This document shows positions 45,801-54,800 of a DNA stretch of 64,000 bases, piece after piece. Position numbers and translations under genes: made by a program. Origin of the DNA: Crocinitomicaceae bacterium (GTDB lineage Bacteria; Bacteroidota; Bacteroidia; Flavobacteriales_D; Parvicellaceae); the NCBI GenBank assembly GCA_002723085.1, contig PBNK01000013.1:62001-126000 (forward strand). Direction: 5' to 3'. Positions within the stretch are counted from its first letter, which is position 1. Every line of letters begins with the position of its first letter. The notes beneath the pieces were generated by a model. That model was not told where the DNA came from, searched no databases, and saw nothing but the letters and a program-made list of their open reading frames with translations.

Positions 45801-47770
45801 GTACTGTAACGCCTCAAGTTGTTACAAATGACACGGTAAATATAAACACCCTTTCTTCTGATTTTAGTTATTCTTTTTATGTGCAAGCTATATGTGGAGC
45901 TGGGGATAGTAGCGCAGTTTCTGGACCATTTAGTTTTGTAACACCTTGTTCATCAATTGCAGCACCATATTTTGAAAGTTTTGATTCAACATCAATAGCT
46001 AGATGTTGGCAAATTGCAACAACTCAAGGAAGTGGATGGGTTTTTAGTGGCAATCCTGGCTATGCTGCTGCTGGTGCTGGTGACCACACAGGAAATGGTG
46101 GGTCTTTTGCTTGGATAGATTTTTCATCTCCTGTAGATATAGGTGCCATGCTAATTAGTCCTGAAATTGATGCTTCAACATTAATTAGTCCAGTTTTAGA
46201 GTTTTTCTTTTACTCTCAAAATACAAATAATACTACATTAAATGAATTGTTTGTTGAATATTGGGATGGCAGTGGATTTTCTATCATGGATACCATTCAA
46301 GAAAACAATACTGCTTGGAAAAAATTTACTTATAATTTATCAAATGCTACTTATGGAAATAATATGATTAAAATAAGATTTAGAGGGGAAGCAAGTACTG
46401 GGGCATCTCCATTCTATAATGATTTGTTATTAGATGATTTTTCCATAAAAGAAGCACCAATGAACGATATTGGAACTGTCTCAGGAACTGTTGACTCTCC
46501 TTTTGTCGGATGCGATTTAGATAGCTCGAAAGTAACAATAGATATATTTAACTATGGATTTTCTCCTCAAGTAGGTTTTGATGTACAATATACTGTGAAT
46601 TCTATTCCAATAATTGAAACCATTACTGACACATTATATCCTAATGACTCCATGTCGTATGATTTTAATGCTTCATTAGATTTGAGCGTTGATGGAACTT
46701 ATATAGTTGATTTCAAAACCAATTTAACTAATGATGTTGATACAACTAATGATTTTTATGGAACATTTACTTTTGAAAACCTTCCTGCACCAAATGGTCC
46801 AATAGGATTTAACGATACCATTTGCTTAAACTCTGGTGATACACTAATGCTTACAGCAAATAGCCCTGATGGTACTGTTAGTTGGTACGATGCTCAATCC
46901 GGGGGGATACTTTTAGCAAGTGGAGATACCTTATATTCAAATGCAAATAGCACCACTACTTTTTATGCTTCTGTTAGTAATTCTTTAAATGATTCATTAG
47001 AAACAACAAATGTTGGCGGGAATGGTTATCAAGGAAATGTATTTAATATTACAAATACAACCGGAAATCCATTAACTATTACAGGTTTTGGACAAGGTGG
47101 AACATATAATACTGCAAATGTAGTTATGGAGGTATGGATGTATGAAGGCGATTATACAACGGTTATTAACAGCTCTGCTGGTTGGGTACAAGTTGGTAGT
47201 GATACCGTTACTTTAATATCAGGCATAGCAAGCGGTTATGTAGGAGTTTCTGGAGCTGTAATACCAACAGGTGCAACCTATGGATTTAGAGTTGGAGCAG
47301 TTTCATCAAATGTTGCCTACACAAACGGAACAGGAACTCCAGGGGTTTCTCCTTGGGCATCAAATTCTGATTTAACAGTTACAGAAGGACATGGCGGAGC
47401 TTATCCATATTATGCAAATAATAACCCTCGAAATTGGAATGGCGTAGTTCATTATTTATCGGAAGGTTGTTCAGGAGTGACACCTGTTATTGGAGTTGTT
47501 GAAGATTGTAGTAACCTAATTGAACTTGGGTTGGTTGGAATAAAAATATATCCTAATCCAAATAATGGGAATTTTACAATTGAAAACAACAGTGAATCTG
47601 AACTAATATCCGTAAAAGTAACTGACATGAATGGCAAATTAGTTTATAGTTCAAATATTAATAATGATAAAATAATTAATGTAAATCTTGAAACTCTAAA
47701 TAGAGGAATTTATCTAGTTTCAATTGTTTCTGAAAAAGGAATTCAGAACAAAAACATTATTATTCATTAG
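42890..47770 (+). CDS. Giant secreted YGDGW/FN3/MAM-like protein, T9SS type A sorting domain
   Basis: A 1626-residue exported protein from the same parts list as its upstream neighbour. Signal peptide 1-20; one YGDGW domain (D29-W35); FN3 from C128; MAM-like (about 225-398); then FN3 plus MAM-like from 400, the same pair again from 665, and a third FN3 from 930 with a more diverged MAM-like domain; CARDB-like (about 1195-1300); Ig-like; an unassigned beta-rich region with aromatic residues (about 1365-1525); sorting domain (IKIYPNPNNG to the end). The two central FN3-MAM units are each exactly 795 bases. Codons are AT-rich as in most of the window. No function is known to me; adhesion or matrix building is inference. 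Confidence 0.87.
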   Translation: MKNLFFTIFLSLFLISAQSQCDYTINMQDSYGDGWNGASVDATVNGISAGSFTFTTGSFSAGTLPTYTGDVVQFYFTSGTFDNEVSFDIIDPSGQTIGSYVPNPTAPFHQVGLFLTDTSTSSCAVPNCLPPNTLSTLNLTGISADLTWVPGQANQTAWNVEWGPLGFAQGTGNTGNTTSPSYSISGLSPLTSYQFYVEGDCGGGSISSWAGPYTFTTTCVALIPPQTEDFSAGFPPSACWDQANDGDPGTGPLMIGTSSWTTDGFGNNTTTGAVKINMYTTGKSDWVLSPQYDISTGGPFQVEFDFGVFAWNQTTPGNLGSDDRVEILASTDGGATWIGLKNFNSSYNTANNGNHEIVSLSTISGTTVQFGFWASEGSIDDPEDNDIMIDNFAVVPVPNCPQPLNLNAFNISSSSADLTWTPGGTETSWLLYLVPNGGNYSTVSPTVVSNDTVTVNSLSPNAYYEYYVQALCSTDSSFVSGPYSFTVLCSVSGVPYFDNVEGHTPTTTLGLSNCWNAYGSGFDWNIDNLGSTPSTNTGPSGAYSGTNYFYVEASAGAIGATASLESPLIDISSLSTPQLDFYYHMYGATMGNLFIEVNDGTGWVTVDSIIGQQQLADTDPWLNRIVPLNSFIGDTIQIKFTAIRGSSFTSDISLDDIRVGEAPTCPQPLGLNIYNIGATSADFSWIPGGNETSWNVYVVPSGNPITGVTPTVSSNDSISITGLSPNSSYDFYVEAICSSANSYISGPVSAIMLCSVSGTPFFDDVEAHTPTTSLGLSNCWNAYGTGFDWNIDALGSTPSLNTGPTGAFSGTNYFYTEASSGTAGAIASLESPLIDLSNLNVPQISFYYHMFGATMGNLAIQVNNGSGWVTVDSISGQQQSSDSDPWLNRIIPISSYANDTIQIRFTGYKGTSFTSDICVDDISVGEAPSCPQPSLLNVLNITANSADLTWTANGSETSWNLFLVPFGSSISTVTPQVVTNDTVNINTLSSDFSYSFYVQAICGAGDSSAVSGPFSFVTPCSSIAAPYFESFDSTSIARCWQIATTQGSGWVFSGNPGYAAAGAGDHTGNGGSFAWIDFSSPVDIGAMLISPEIDASTLISPVLEFFFYSQNTNNTTLNELFVEYWDGSGFSIMDTIQENNTAWKKFTYNLSNATYGNNMIKIRFRGEASTGASPFYNDLLLDDFSIKEAPMNDIGTVSGTVDSPFVGCDLDSSKVTIDIFNYGFSPQVGFDVQYTVNSIPIIETITDTLYPNDSMSYDFNASLDLSVDGTYIVDFKTNLTNDVDTTNDFYGTFTFENLPAPNGPIGFNDTICLNSGDTLMLTANSPDGTVSWYDAQSGGILLASGDTLYSNANSTTTFYASVSNSLNDSLETTNVGGNGYQGNVFNITNTTGNPLTITGFGQGGTYNTANVVMEVWMYEGDYTTVINSSAGWVQVGSDTVTLISGIASGYVGVSGAVIPTGATYGFRVGAVSSNVAYTNGTGTPGVSPWASNSDLTVTEGHGGAYPYYANNNPRNWNGVVHYLSEGCSGVTPVIGVVEDCSNLIELGLVGIKIYPNPNNGNFTIENNSESELISVKVTDMNGKLVYSSNINNDKIINVNLETLNRGIYLVSIVSEKGIQNKNIIIH
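44087..45676 (+). repeat. Tandem duplication of an FN3 + MAM-like module, 2 x 795 bases
   Basis: Unit 1 runs 44087-44881 (residues 400-664) and unit 2 44882-45676 (665-929); both open with TGTCCTCAACC and are exactly 265 codons long with no net insertion or deletion. Shared protein blocks include CPQP at the start, LGLSNCWNAYG, FDWNID, SGTNYFY and DPWLNRI. A third copy of the opening (CPQP at 45677) is followed by a different MAM-like domain. Equal length but many substitutions point to an in-frame duplication that has since diverged. Confidence 0.92.
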
Positions 47771-47844
47771 AATTATATTTTTCTGATTTTAGTTTGGTTT
47801 TCTTGTAAAAAATCTGAGAAGAAACAAATGTTTGTATTTATTAA

Positions 47845-49638
47845 ATGAGAATTCTAATATATATAGTAATGTTAGTTGGAGTTTCATTTTCTGGTAAAAC
47901 TCAATGTCATTATGTATTAGACATGAATGATAGCTGGGGGGACGGATGGAATGGAGCAAGATTAGATGTCACCATGAATGGCGTTTTTGTTGGAAGCTTC
48001 GAATGTTTTGGCAGTTCAACTATTGATTCTGTATATTCATTTACAGGATCTCAAATGGATTTCACCTTTTATTCAGGTACTTATGATAACGAAATAACTT
48101 TTAGTATTGAGGACCCTCAAGGAAACGTCTTATATAATGGTTCTGCTCCAAGCAATCTGGATAATATTTTACATACTTCTAATTCCTCTTGTCCACCTTC
48201 AAGTTCATGTGTTAATCCTATTTCTTTAAACGCTTATAATATTACTTTAAATTCAGCAGATATTGGATGGTCTCCAGGAGGCTTAGATAGCGTATGGAAT
48301 TTAGAATGGGGATTAAGTGGATTTTTACAAGGAAATGGGAACAACTTAAATAGTTTGAATTCAACATCTGTAACCTTGAATGGATTAAACTCATTTACAT
48401 CTTACGACTTTTACGTTCAGTCTGATTGTGATACAAATGGATTAAGCATTTGGTCTGGGCCACACACTTTTACTACTAGTGCAAGTTCTGGGACATGTGG
48501 TTTTTTTCAAATTGAATTAAATGACACATATGGTGATGGATGGGATTTAGCAAGTTTAGATATAGAAATTAATGGAAATATAATTCAATCCATCACATTA
48601 CTTAATGGTTTTGGACCAGATGCATACTCTTTTCCTGTGGATTCTGGAGATGTAATCCATTTACTTTATAACCCAGGTGATTATCCAGAAGAAAACTGGT
48701 ATGAGGTTTTTGATCATAATGGCACTTCAATTTATTTTCAATTTTCTTCAGGGAACAATGGACCACCAAGTACCTACGGGGTAAAAGCATGTCCTAATTG
48801 TTTAAAACCTAGTAATTTAAGCGCTAATAACATAAGTTCAAATTCTGCCGATTTACAGTGGAATACCTCAATTTCTGGAAACTTAAGTAATATAGAATGG
48901 GGGAATTCTGGTTTTACACTTGGTTCGGGGACTTTTGTTGGCAACATCACTAGTTATTTACTTACTAATTTAAATTCAAATACAAACTACGAATTTTATG
49001 TTCAAGAAATTTGTAGCCCCTCAGACCTAAGCTCATGGGAAGGGCCATTTTCATTTAAAACTTTACCCAATCCTGGTTCATGTGGGATGTTTGAAATTGT
49101 TTTAACCGATACTTATGGCGATGGATGGAATGGTGGATTTATCAACATAATAATAAATAATATAAACTATTCTTCAATAACCATGAGTACCGGATTTGGA
49201 CCTGAAACAATACTATTTCCTGTGGATTCTGGAGATGTTGTAGACCTTCTTTACAGTGAAGGAGATTGGCCGGAAGAAAATGCATATGAAGTATACGACA
49301 ATAACAATTTATTAATCGCTTCAGAAGCTGGTTCTGTGAATACTGGTCCTAACAGTACATATGGATTAAAATCATGTCCTGACTATTCAAACATTATAAA
49401 AACACCTTTTGATGGAATTAAAATTTTCCCAAACCCGAGTAACAAAATCATAAATATTAATACAAATTCTAAATTACAAAGAGTTACCTTATCAAATTTA
49501 TTAGGAGAAGTTATTTATGATTCAAAAACAATGTCTAAAAACAATGAAATAGATGTTTCTAATTTTCCTCCAAATGTTTATATACTAAAACTTTACAATG
49601 GGCATGAGTACTTTTTCAAAAAAATAATTATTGAGTAA
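47845..49638 (+). CDS. Secreted protein with three YGDGW domains and two FN3 domains, T9SS type A
   Basis: A 597-residue exported protein alternating YGDGW and FN3 domains: signal peptide 1-20; YGDGW 1 (D29, here DSWGDGW); FN3 from about 129 (CVNPISLN); YGDGW 2 (D230); FN3 (CLKPSNLS, about 320); YGDGW 3 (D422); then a type A sorting domain (IKIFPNPSN to the end). It lacks the MAM-like, CARDB and Ig-like modules of the two larger genes. The first domain is close to that of the next gene (FTFYSGTYDNEITFSI against FTFYSGSWDNEITFTI), so these two are a tandem pair. Its stop overlaps the next gene's TTG start by 8 bases. Confidence 0.87.
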   Translation: MRILIYIVMLVGVSFSGKTQCHYVLDMNDSWGDGWNGARLDVTMNGVFVGSFECFGSSTIDSVYSFTGSQMDFTFYSGTYDNEITFSIEDPQGNVLYNGSAPSNLDNILHTSNSSCPPSSSCVNPISLNAYNITLNSADIGWSPGGLDSVWNLEWGLSGFLQGNGNNLNSLNSTSVTLNGLNSFTSYDFYVQSDCDTNGLSIWSGPHTFTTSASSGTCGFFQIELNDTYGDGWDLASLDIEINGNIIQSITLLNGFGPDAYSFPVDSGDVIHLLYNPGDYPEENWYEVFDHNGTSIYFQFSSGNNGPPSTYGVKACPNCLKPSNLSANNISSNSADLQWNTSISGNLSNIEWGNSGFTLGSGTFVGNITSYLLTNLNSNTNYEFYVQEICSPSDLSSWEGPFSFKTLPNPGSCGMFEIVLTDTYGDGWNGGFINIIINNINYSSITMSTGFGPETILFPVDSGDVVDLLYSEGDWPEENAYEVYDNNNLLIASEAGSVNTGPNSTYGLKSCPDYSNIIKTPFDGIKIFPNPSNKIININTNSKLQRVTLSNLLGEVIYDSKTMSKNNEIDVSNFPPNVYILKLYNGHEYFFKKIIIE

Positions 49639-51100
49639 AAATTACATTTTGAATTATAATATTTACAATATCATTCTTTTTATAAAGTTTTTATTAATAG
49701 GCAACTTTTACTTTGGACAATGTCATTATATAGCTACTATGTATGATAGTTATGGTGACGGTTGGAACGGGGCTTACTTAGAAGTTAAAAGAAATGGTGC
49801 TTTTGTCAAAAACTTACAGTGTTTTGCCAGTTTTTATGTAGACTCTATATATTCTCAAACTGGTGATAATATAGAATTTACTTTTTATTCTGGAAGTTGG
49901 GACAATGAAATCACATTTACTATTAAAGATCCACAGGGGAATGTTCTAACTAGCGGACCTGCTCCAAATAATTTAGATAATTTAGTTCATTTATCTAACT
50001 CTTTTTGCGCCCCTTCAGCTCCATGCACACAGCCAAATGGATTAGACACATTAAACATCACAAGTAATTCTGCAGATATAATTTGGGTGCCAGGAGGGAA
50101 TGAATCAAAATGGAATGTTCAATATGGATCAAATGGTTTTCTTTTGGGTAATGGAACTATTATTAATGGGGTAAACAACCCAACTTTACAAGTTACAGGA
50201 TTATCTCAAAGTAACTTATATGATTTTTATGTCCAAGCAAATTGTGATTCTAATTACAATGTTAGTTCATGGGTTGGCCCTTTTACGTTTGAAACAAAAT
50301 GCTCTATTGGAAGTTGTGGGGTATATAGTTTAAAATTGTACGATAGTTATGGTGATGGTTGGGGTGATGGCTATATTCAAGTTAAAATTAATGGAATTAC
50401 CCTAAGGAATTTCACTCTAGATAATGGTTCTGGACCCGAAACGCTTTTATTTGGAGTAGATTCAAGTGATGTTATTGATTTAATTTACTATGGATCTAGT
50501 TCAGGCGACATATATCGTTTATATGATGAAAATGGATTATTAAAGGTATTTCAACAAGGCACCCCAAGCAGTTCTCCGTCAAGTACTTTTGGGATTTTAG
50601 CTTGTCAAGAAACCATAACTCCCTCATGTGGAGAACTTATAATTGAAATGTATGACGACTTTTGTGATGGATGGGCTGTTTATGGTGCATCCATTGATGT
50701 AAATATTAACAATGTAAACTCTACAAATATTTTATTGCCATTAGGTTGTGGTCCTCAGTCCGTTAACATATCTATAGATTCAGGTGATATTGTTGATCTT
50801 GTTTATTCTACATTTTATCAAAACGAACACTCATATATAGTATACGATCAAAATGGAGTTCAAATTGCATATGAAACTTCTTTTGATAATGGAAATAATG
50901 GCCCTAAAAGTACTTATGGAATTCAATTGTGCCCTATATCAACGGGATACGTTAAAGATGATTTTGTTCGAAAGAAAAAATTAATCGGTATTTATAATAT
51001 TTTAGGGGAAAAGATAAATGAAAAAACCAATAAAAATCAGATTTTAATCTATTTATATGATGATGGTAGTTATTTGAAGAAGTTTAATCCTGCTTTTTAA
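49631..51100 (+). CDS. Secreted protein with three YGDGW domains and a non-standard C-terminal signal
   Basis: A 489-residue exported protein: hydrophobic signal (about 12-30, ending NFYFGQ); YGDGW 1 (D39); one FN3 domain (CTQPNGLD); YGDGW 2 (D238); a relaxed third copy DDFCDGW (D342-W348), where Tyr-Gly is replaced by Phe-Cys. Instead of the YPNPN sorting domain it ends in KLIGIYNILGEKIN...ILIYLYDDGSYLKKF, which resembles a variant T9SS-type tail I have seen in other Bacteroidota proteins. Start is TTG at 49631: in-frame TAA at 49625, no ATG before the first domain. The TTG lies within the preceding gene, so translation may be coupled. Its stop interlocks with the metallo-hydrolase gene. Confidence 0.82.
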   Translation: MSKNYILNYNIYNIILFIKFLLIGNFYFGQCHYIATMYDSYGDGWNGAYLEVKRNGAFVKNLQCFASFYVDSIYSQTGDNIEFTFYSGSWDNEITFTIKDPQGNVLTSGPAPNNLDNLVHLSNSFCAPSAPCTQPNGLDTLNITSNSADIIWVPGGNESKWNVQYGSNGFLLGNGTIINGVNNPTLQVTGLSQSNLYDFYVQANCDSNYNVSSWVGPFTFETKCSIGSCGVYSLKLYDSYGDGWGDGYIQVKINGITLRNFTLDNGSGPETLLFGVDSSDVIDLIYYGSSSGDIYRLYDENGLLKVFQQGTPSSSPSSTFGILACQETITPSCGELIIEMYDDFCDGWAVYGASIDVNINNVNSTNILLPLGCGPQSVNISIDSGDIVDLVYSTFYQNEHSYIVYDQNGVQIAYETSFDNGNNGPKSTYGIQLCPISTGYVKDDFVRKKKLIGIYNILGEKINEKTNKNQILIYLYDDGSYLKKFNPAF

Positions 51101-51738
51101 CGTAAAAAAGGATTTGTGTTAACTTCACTACCAATAGTTGTTTCAGGACCGTGGCCACAGTAAACAACTGTTGAAGATGGCAGTGTAAATAACTCTTTCC
51201 TAATGCTGGACAATAATGTTGCATGATTTCCACCCGGAAGATCTGTTCTTCCAATGCTTTGATAAAACAAACAATCGCCATTGACAACAAATTGTTCTTC
51301 TTTAGCAAAGAAAATAACATGACCCGGAGCGTGTCCTGGCACAAAACGTATTTCTAAATGACTATTTCCAAACGAAAAGCCATCATTTAAAGAATATAAT
51401 TTATACGATTGAGGCAACGAATGTCTTATTGGAATTCCGTACATAGAACATACTTTTTCAAAGGAATTATAAGTAATAATATCGTCTTTGTGTATCCAGA
51501 TATTAACTTTGAATAAAGATGCAAAATAACCTGATGAAAAACAGTGATCTAAATGGCTATGAGTATGTAAAATTGCATTTATTTGAATGTTATTATTTTT
51601 AATAAATTCCAACACCTCTTTTTCCTCTTCAACAGTATAACATCCAGGGTCGATTAAAACTCCTTCTCCATTATCATCCCACAGAATATATGTGTTTTCT
51701 TGGAATGGATTAACAGTAAATTTTTGTATTTGTATCAT
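51097..51738 (-). CDS. Metallo-beta-lactamase-fold hydrolase (glyoxalase II-like)
   Basis: A cytoplasmic MBL-fold metallo-hydrolase of 213 residues. The zinc motif is H60-S-H62-L-D64-H65, with the later His in PGHAPGH, the Asp in NGDCLF and the final His in YCGHG, so both metal sites are complete. Overall layout resembles the hydroxyacylglutathione hydrolase-like YcbL group, which lacks the C-terminal glutathione domain of true glyoxalase II; the substrate is therefore open. It stands alone on the minus strand, its stop interlocked with the last YGDGW gene. Confidence 0.9.
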   Translation of the reverse strand: MIQIQKFTVNPFQENTYILWDDNGEGVLIDPGCYTVEEEKEVLEFIKNNNIQINAILHTHSHLDHCFSSGYFASLFKVNIWIHKDDIITYNSFEKVCSMYGIPIRHSLPQSYKLYSLNDGFSFGNSHLEIRFVPGHAPGHVIFFAKEEQFVVNGDCLFYQSIGRTDLPGGNHATLLSSIRKELFTLPSSTVVYCGHGPETTIGSEVNTNPFLR

Positions 51739-51817
51739 TTTTATTTACAATTGAATGCTTATCAAACAGATATAATGGGGCTAATTTACATATCTTTACA
51801 AGATATAATATTTTCTA

Positions 51818-54800
51818 TTGAAACAAATCTTAAGCATAGTACTTGTATTGTCAGCAGTATATTTTAATGCTCAATATTACAATGGATCAAATATTAACTT
51901 TGGGCAAAACAGAGTACAGTACAATACATTTTTATGGCAATCTTTTGATTTTGAAAGATTTAAAATGCACTTTACAAATCAAGGAAAAAAACACGCAATA
52001 TATGCTGCACGAACTGCTCACAGTTATTTAGGAGATTTAGAAAAGTTTTTTGATTATCCCATTTCTGAAAAAATTCATTTTATAGTCTACAGTTCACAAG
52101 GAAAATTTAGGCAAAGTAATATTGGTTTAACAAACAATTTAAATTCAAACATTGGAGGTACGGCAAACATAGATGGGAACAAAATTTTTTTGTATTTCAA
52201 CGGAGACCATAGTTCATTTAATAATCAAATAAAATCAGGACTTTCAGAACTTATAATAAATAAAATTCTTTATGGGAATGACTGGAAACAAACAATAAAA
52301 AACTCCTCCTTTACCAATCTTCCTTTTTGGTTTAAAGAAGGACTAGTTGATTATATGGGAAAAGATTGGAATACTACACTAGACAATCAACTTAGAGATC
52401 TTATTTTAAGTGGCGATGCTAAAAAATTTAATAAACTATCAAATGATGAATCAAGATTGTTAGGGTTTGCTATGTGGCTTTATATTGAAGAAATATATGG
52501 TAAAGCAATGATTCCTAATTTACTTTACATGACTAAAGTCAGTAAAAATATTGAAAGTGGTTTTATTTATGTTTTAGGAGTTTCAATTGATATGATTCAA
52601 AATGACGTTTTTTCATATTATTCACAAAGATATAATGAGGAAAAATTAAATAGAATTCCTATTAAAGGTGAAAACATAAAAATAAGATCTCGAAAAGATA
52701 GAGTTTATAGGTCATTTAAAATAAGCAGTAATGAAAAATACTTGGCCTACGTACAACACTATATGGGTCAATACAAAGTTAAACTTTTAGACACTTCCAA
52801 AAGAAGGAAAAAAACAATTTTAAAAGGCGATTATAAATTAAATAGAATCTCTGATTTTTCGCATCCAAATTTAGCTTGGCACCCTAATGGAAAAGTCTTA
52901 GCAATGATTGAGGAAAAAAAGGGAGATGTAGTTTTGAATTTATATGATACAGAAATAAATAAAAAAAATAAAATAACTCTAATTGATATTGAAAAAGTTT
53001 TAAGTTTATCGTATAACGAAAAAGGAAATAAAATTGTTTTTTCTGGTGTGAAAAATGGCCAAACTGACCTCTTTTTATATTCTGTTTTAGGGAATAGTCA
53101 AGTTCAAATCACTAATGATGTATGGGATGATTTCACTCCCAAATTTGTTCCAAATTCAAAAGAAATTATTTTTTCATCCAATCGAGTTCATCAAAAAGAT
53201 CAAAAACCAACTCCTCCCTACAATAATGCTTTTGATTTGTTTACTGTGTCTTTTTCAGGAGACATCACTCCATTAACAAATACGCCAATTATAAATGAAA
53301 TTTCACCAAACCCCATAAATAAACTTTCATATCATTTTTTAAGCGATGAAAATGGGATTTACAATCAATATCTTGCCACAGTTGATAGCACTATTAGTCA
53401 TATTGATACAGCAATACATTACAGATACATTAAAGTTAAACATAGGCAATCTAATTTTGACAGATGTCCTGAAGAATTTAATTTTGAACCTAAAGCAAAT
53501 TCTTCAACAATTCTTATTAAAAGAAATAGAAAGTTTGAATTTTATACATTAAAAAAATCAAATGAAATTATTTATGAAGATAAAGTAAGCTCTACTCACT
53601 TTAGAATTGAATCAGGATTAATTAATTCCAATTCATATCAAAACAATAATGATTCAAAAAATAATCAAACCTTAATAAACGTATATAATTATCAATTTGA
53701 AAAAGATAAATTTTCTGAAAATGAAAAAATAAACAAGGAAAAGAAAAAAGATAGTCTATCTAAAAAATACAAGCTTCCTCTTCAAGAAATTTATCAGGTA
53801 AATTATTCAATTGGTGAATTTATTATGCAATTAAACCCAACATTCAACAACCAGGCATATCAACGTTTTTCAGGTGGTGGATTTCAAAATGCTGGTTTTG
53901 ATGGGTTTACTATGATTGAAGCAAAAGATGTTTTTGAAGACTATAAAATTACTGGTGGGTTTAAAGGCCCAGTTCAACTAAATAATACTGGATATTTAGT
54001 AATGTTTGAAAACTTAAAAGACAGATTAGATAAAAAAACTTTAATTTCTCGTCAAACATTTGAAGAAAGAGCCATTAATGATGAAATCATAAAAACCACT
54101 ACTTATGATTTAAAACATCAAGTTTCTTTTCCATTTAGTGATGTTAGTAGCCTTAGACTTACTGGTAATATAAGATATGACCGAAATGTGTTTTTAAGCA
54201 CTTCTCCTGTATCACTAGTTAAAGAAAACAACAATTATTACAATGGTGGTGGGATATTAGAGTATGTTATAGATGCTACTAGACCTTTAGGTTTAAATAT
54301 TTTAAATGGATTTAGATTAAAACTTTGGGGAGAAGCATATCATGAATTAAACAAGGCGAATACTGATTTTTTTGTGCTAGGTATTGATGTTAGAAATTAT
54401 CAGAAAATTCATAGAAATATAGTTTTTGCATCGCGATTTGCAGCAAGTACTTCTTTTGGGAGTCAACGTTTGGTTTATTATATGGGCGGAGTTGACGGAT
54501 GGTTATGGCCCCAATTTGACCCAACAATAGTTCCTGATCCAAACCAAAACTATCAATTTCAAACCATTGCAACTCCTATCCGTGGTTTTTTTCAAAATGC
54601 TAGGAACGGGAATTCTTTTGCATGCTTAAATAACGAATTAAGAATTCCTTTATTTAGCTACTTTTCAAATAAACCATTACAATCTGATTTTTTAGAAAAC
54701 TTTATGATAATTGGTTTTGGAGATATTGGAACTGCTTGGACAGGAAAAAACCCATATTCTTCTGATAATTCTTTTAATACCTCCATAATAAATGGTCATA

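Noticed and set aside
50941-51100. A frameshift destroying the sorting domain of the fourth YGDGW protein.
   Set aside because: The tail is coherent beta-strand sequence resembling a known type of Bacteroidota C-terminal end, and I see no YPNPN-type domain continuing in another frame.
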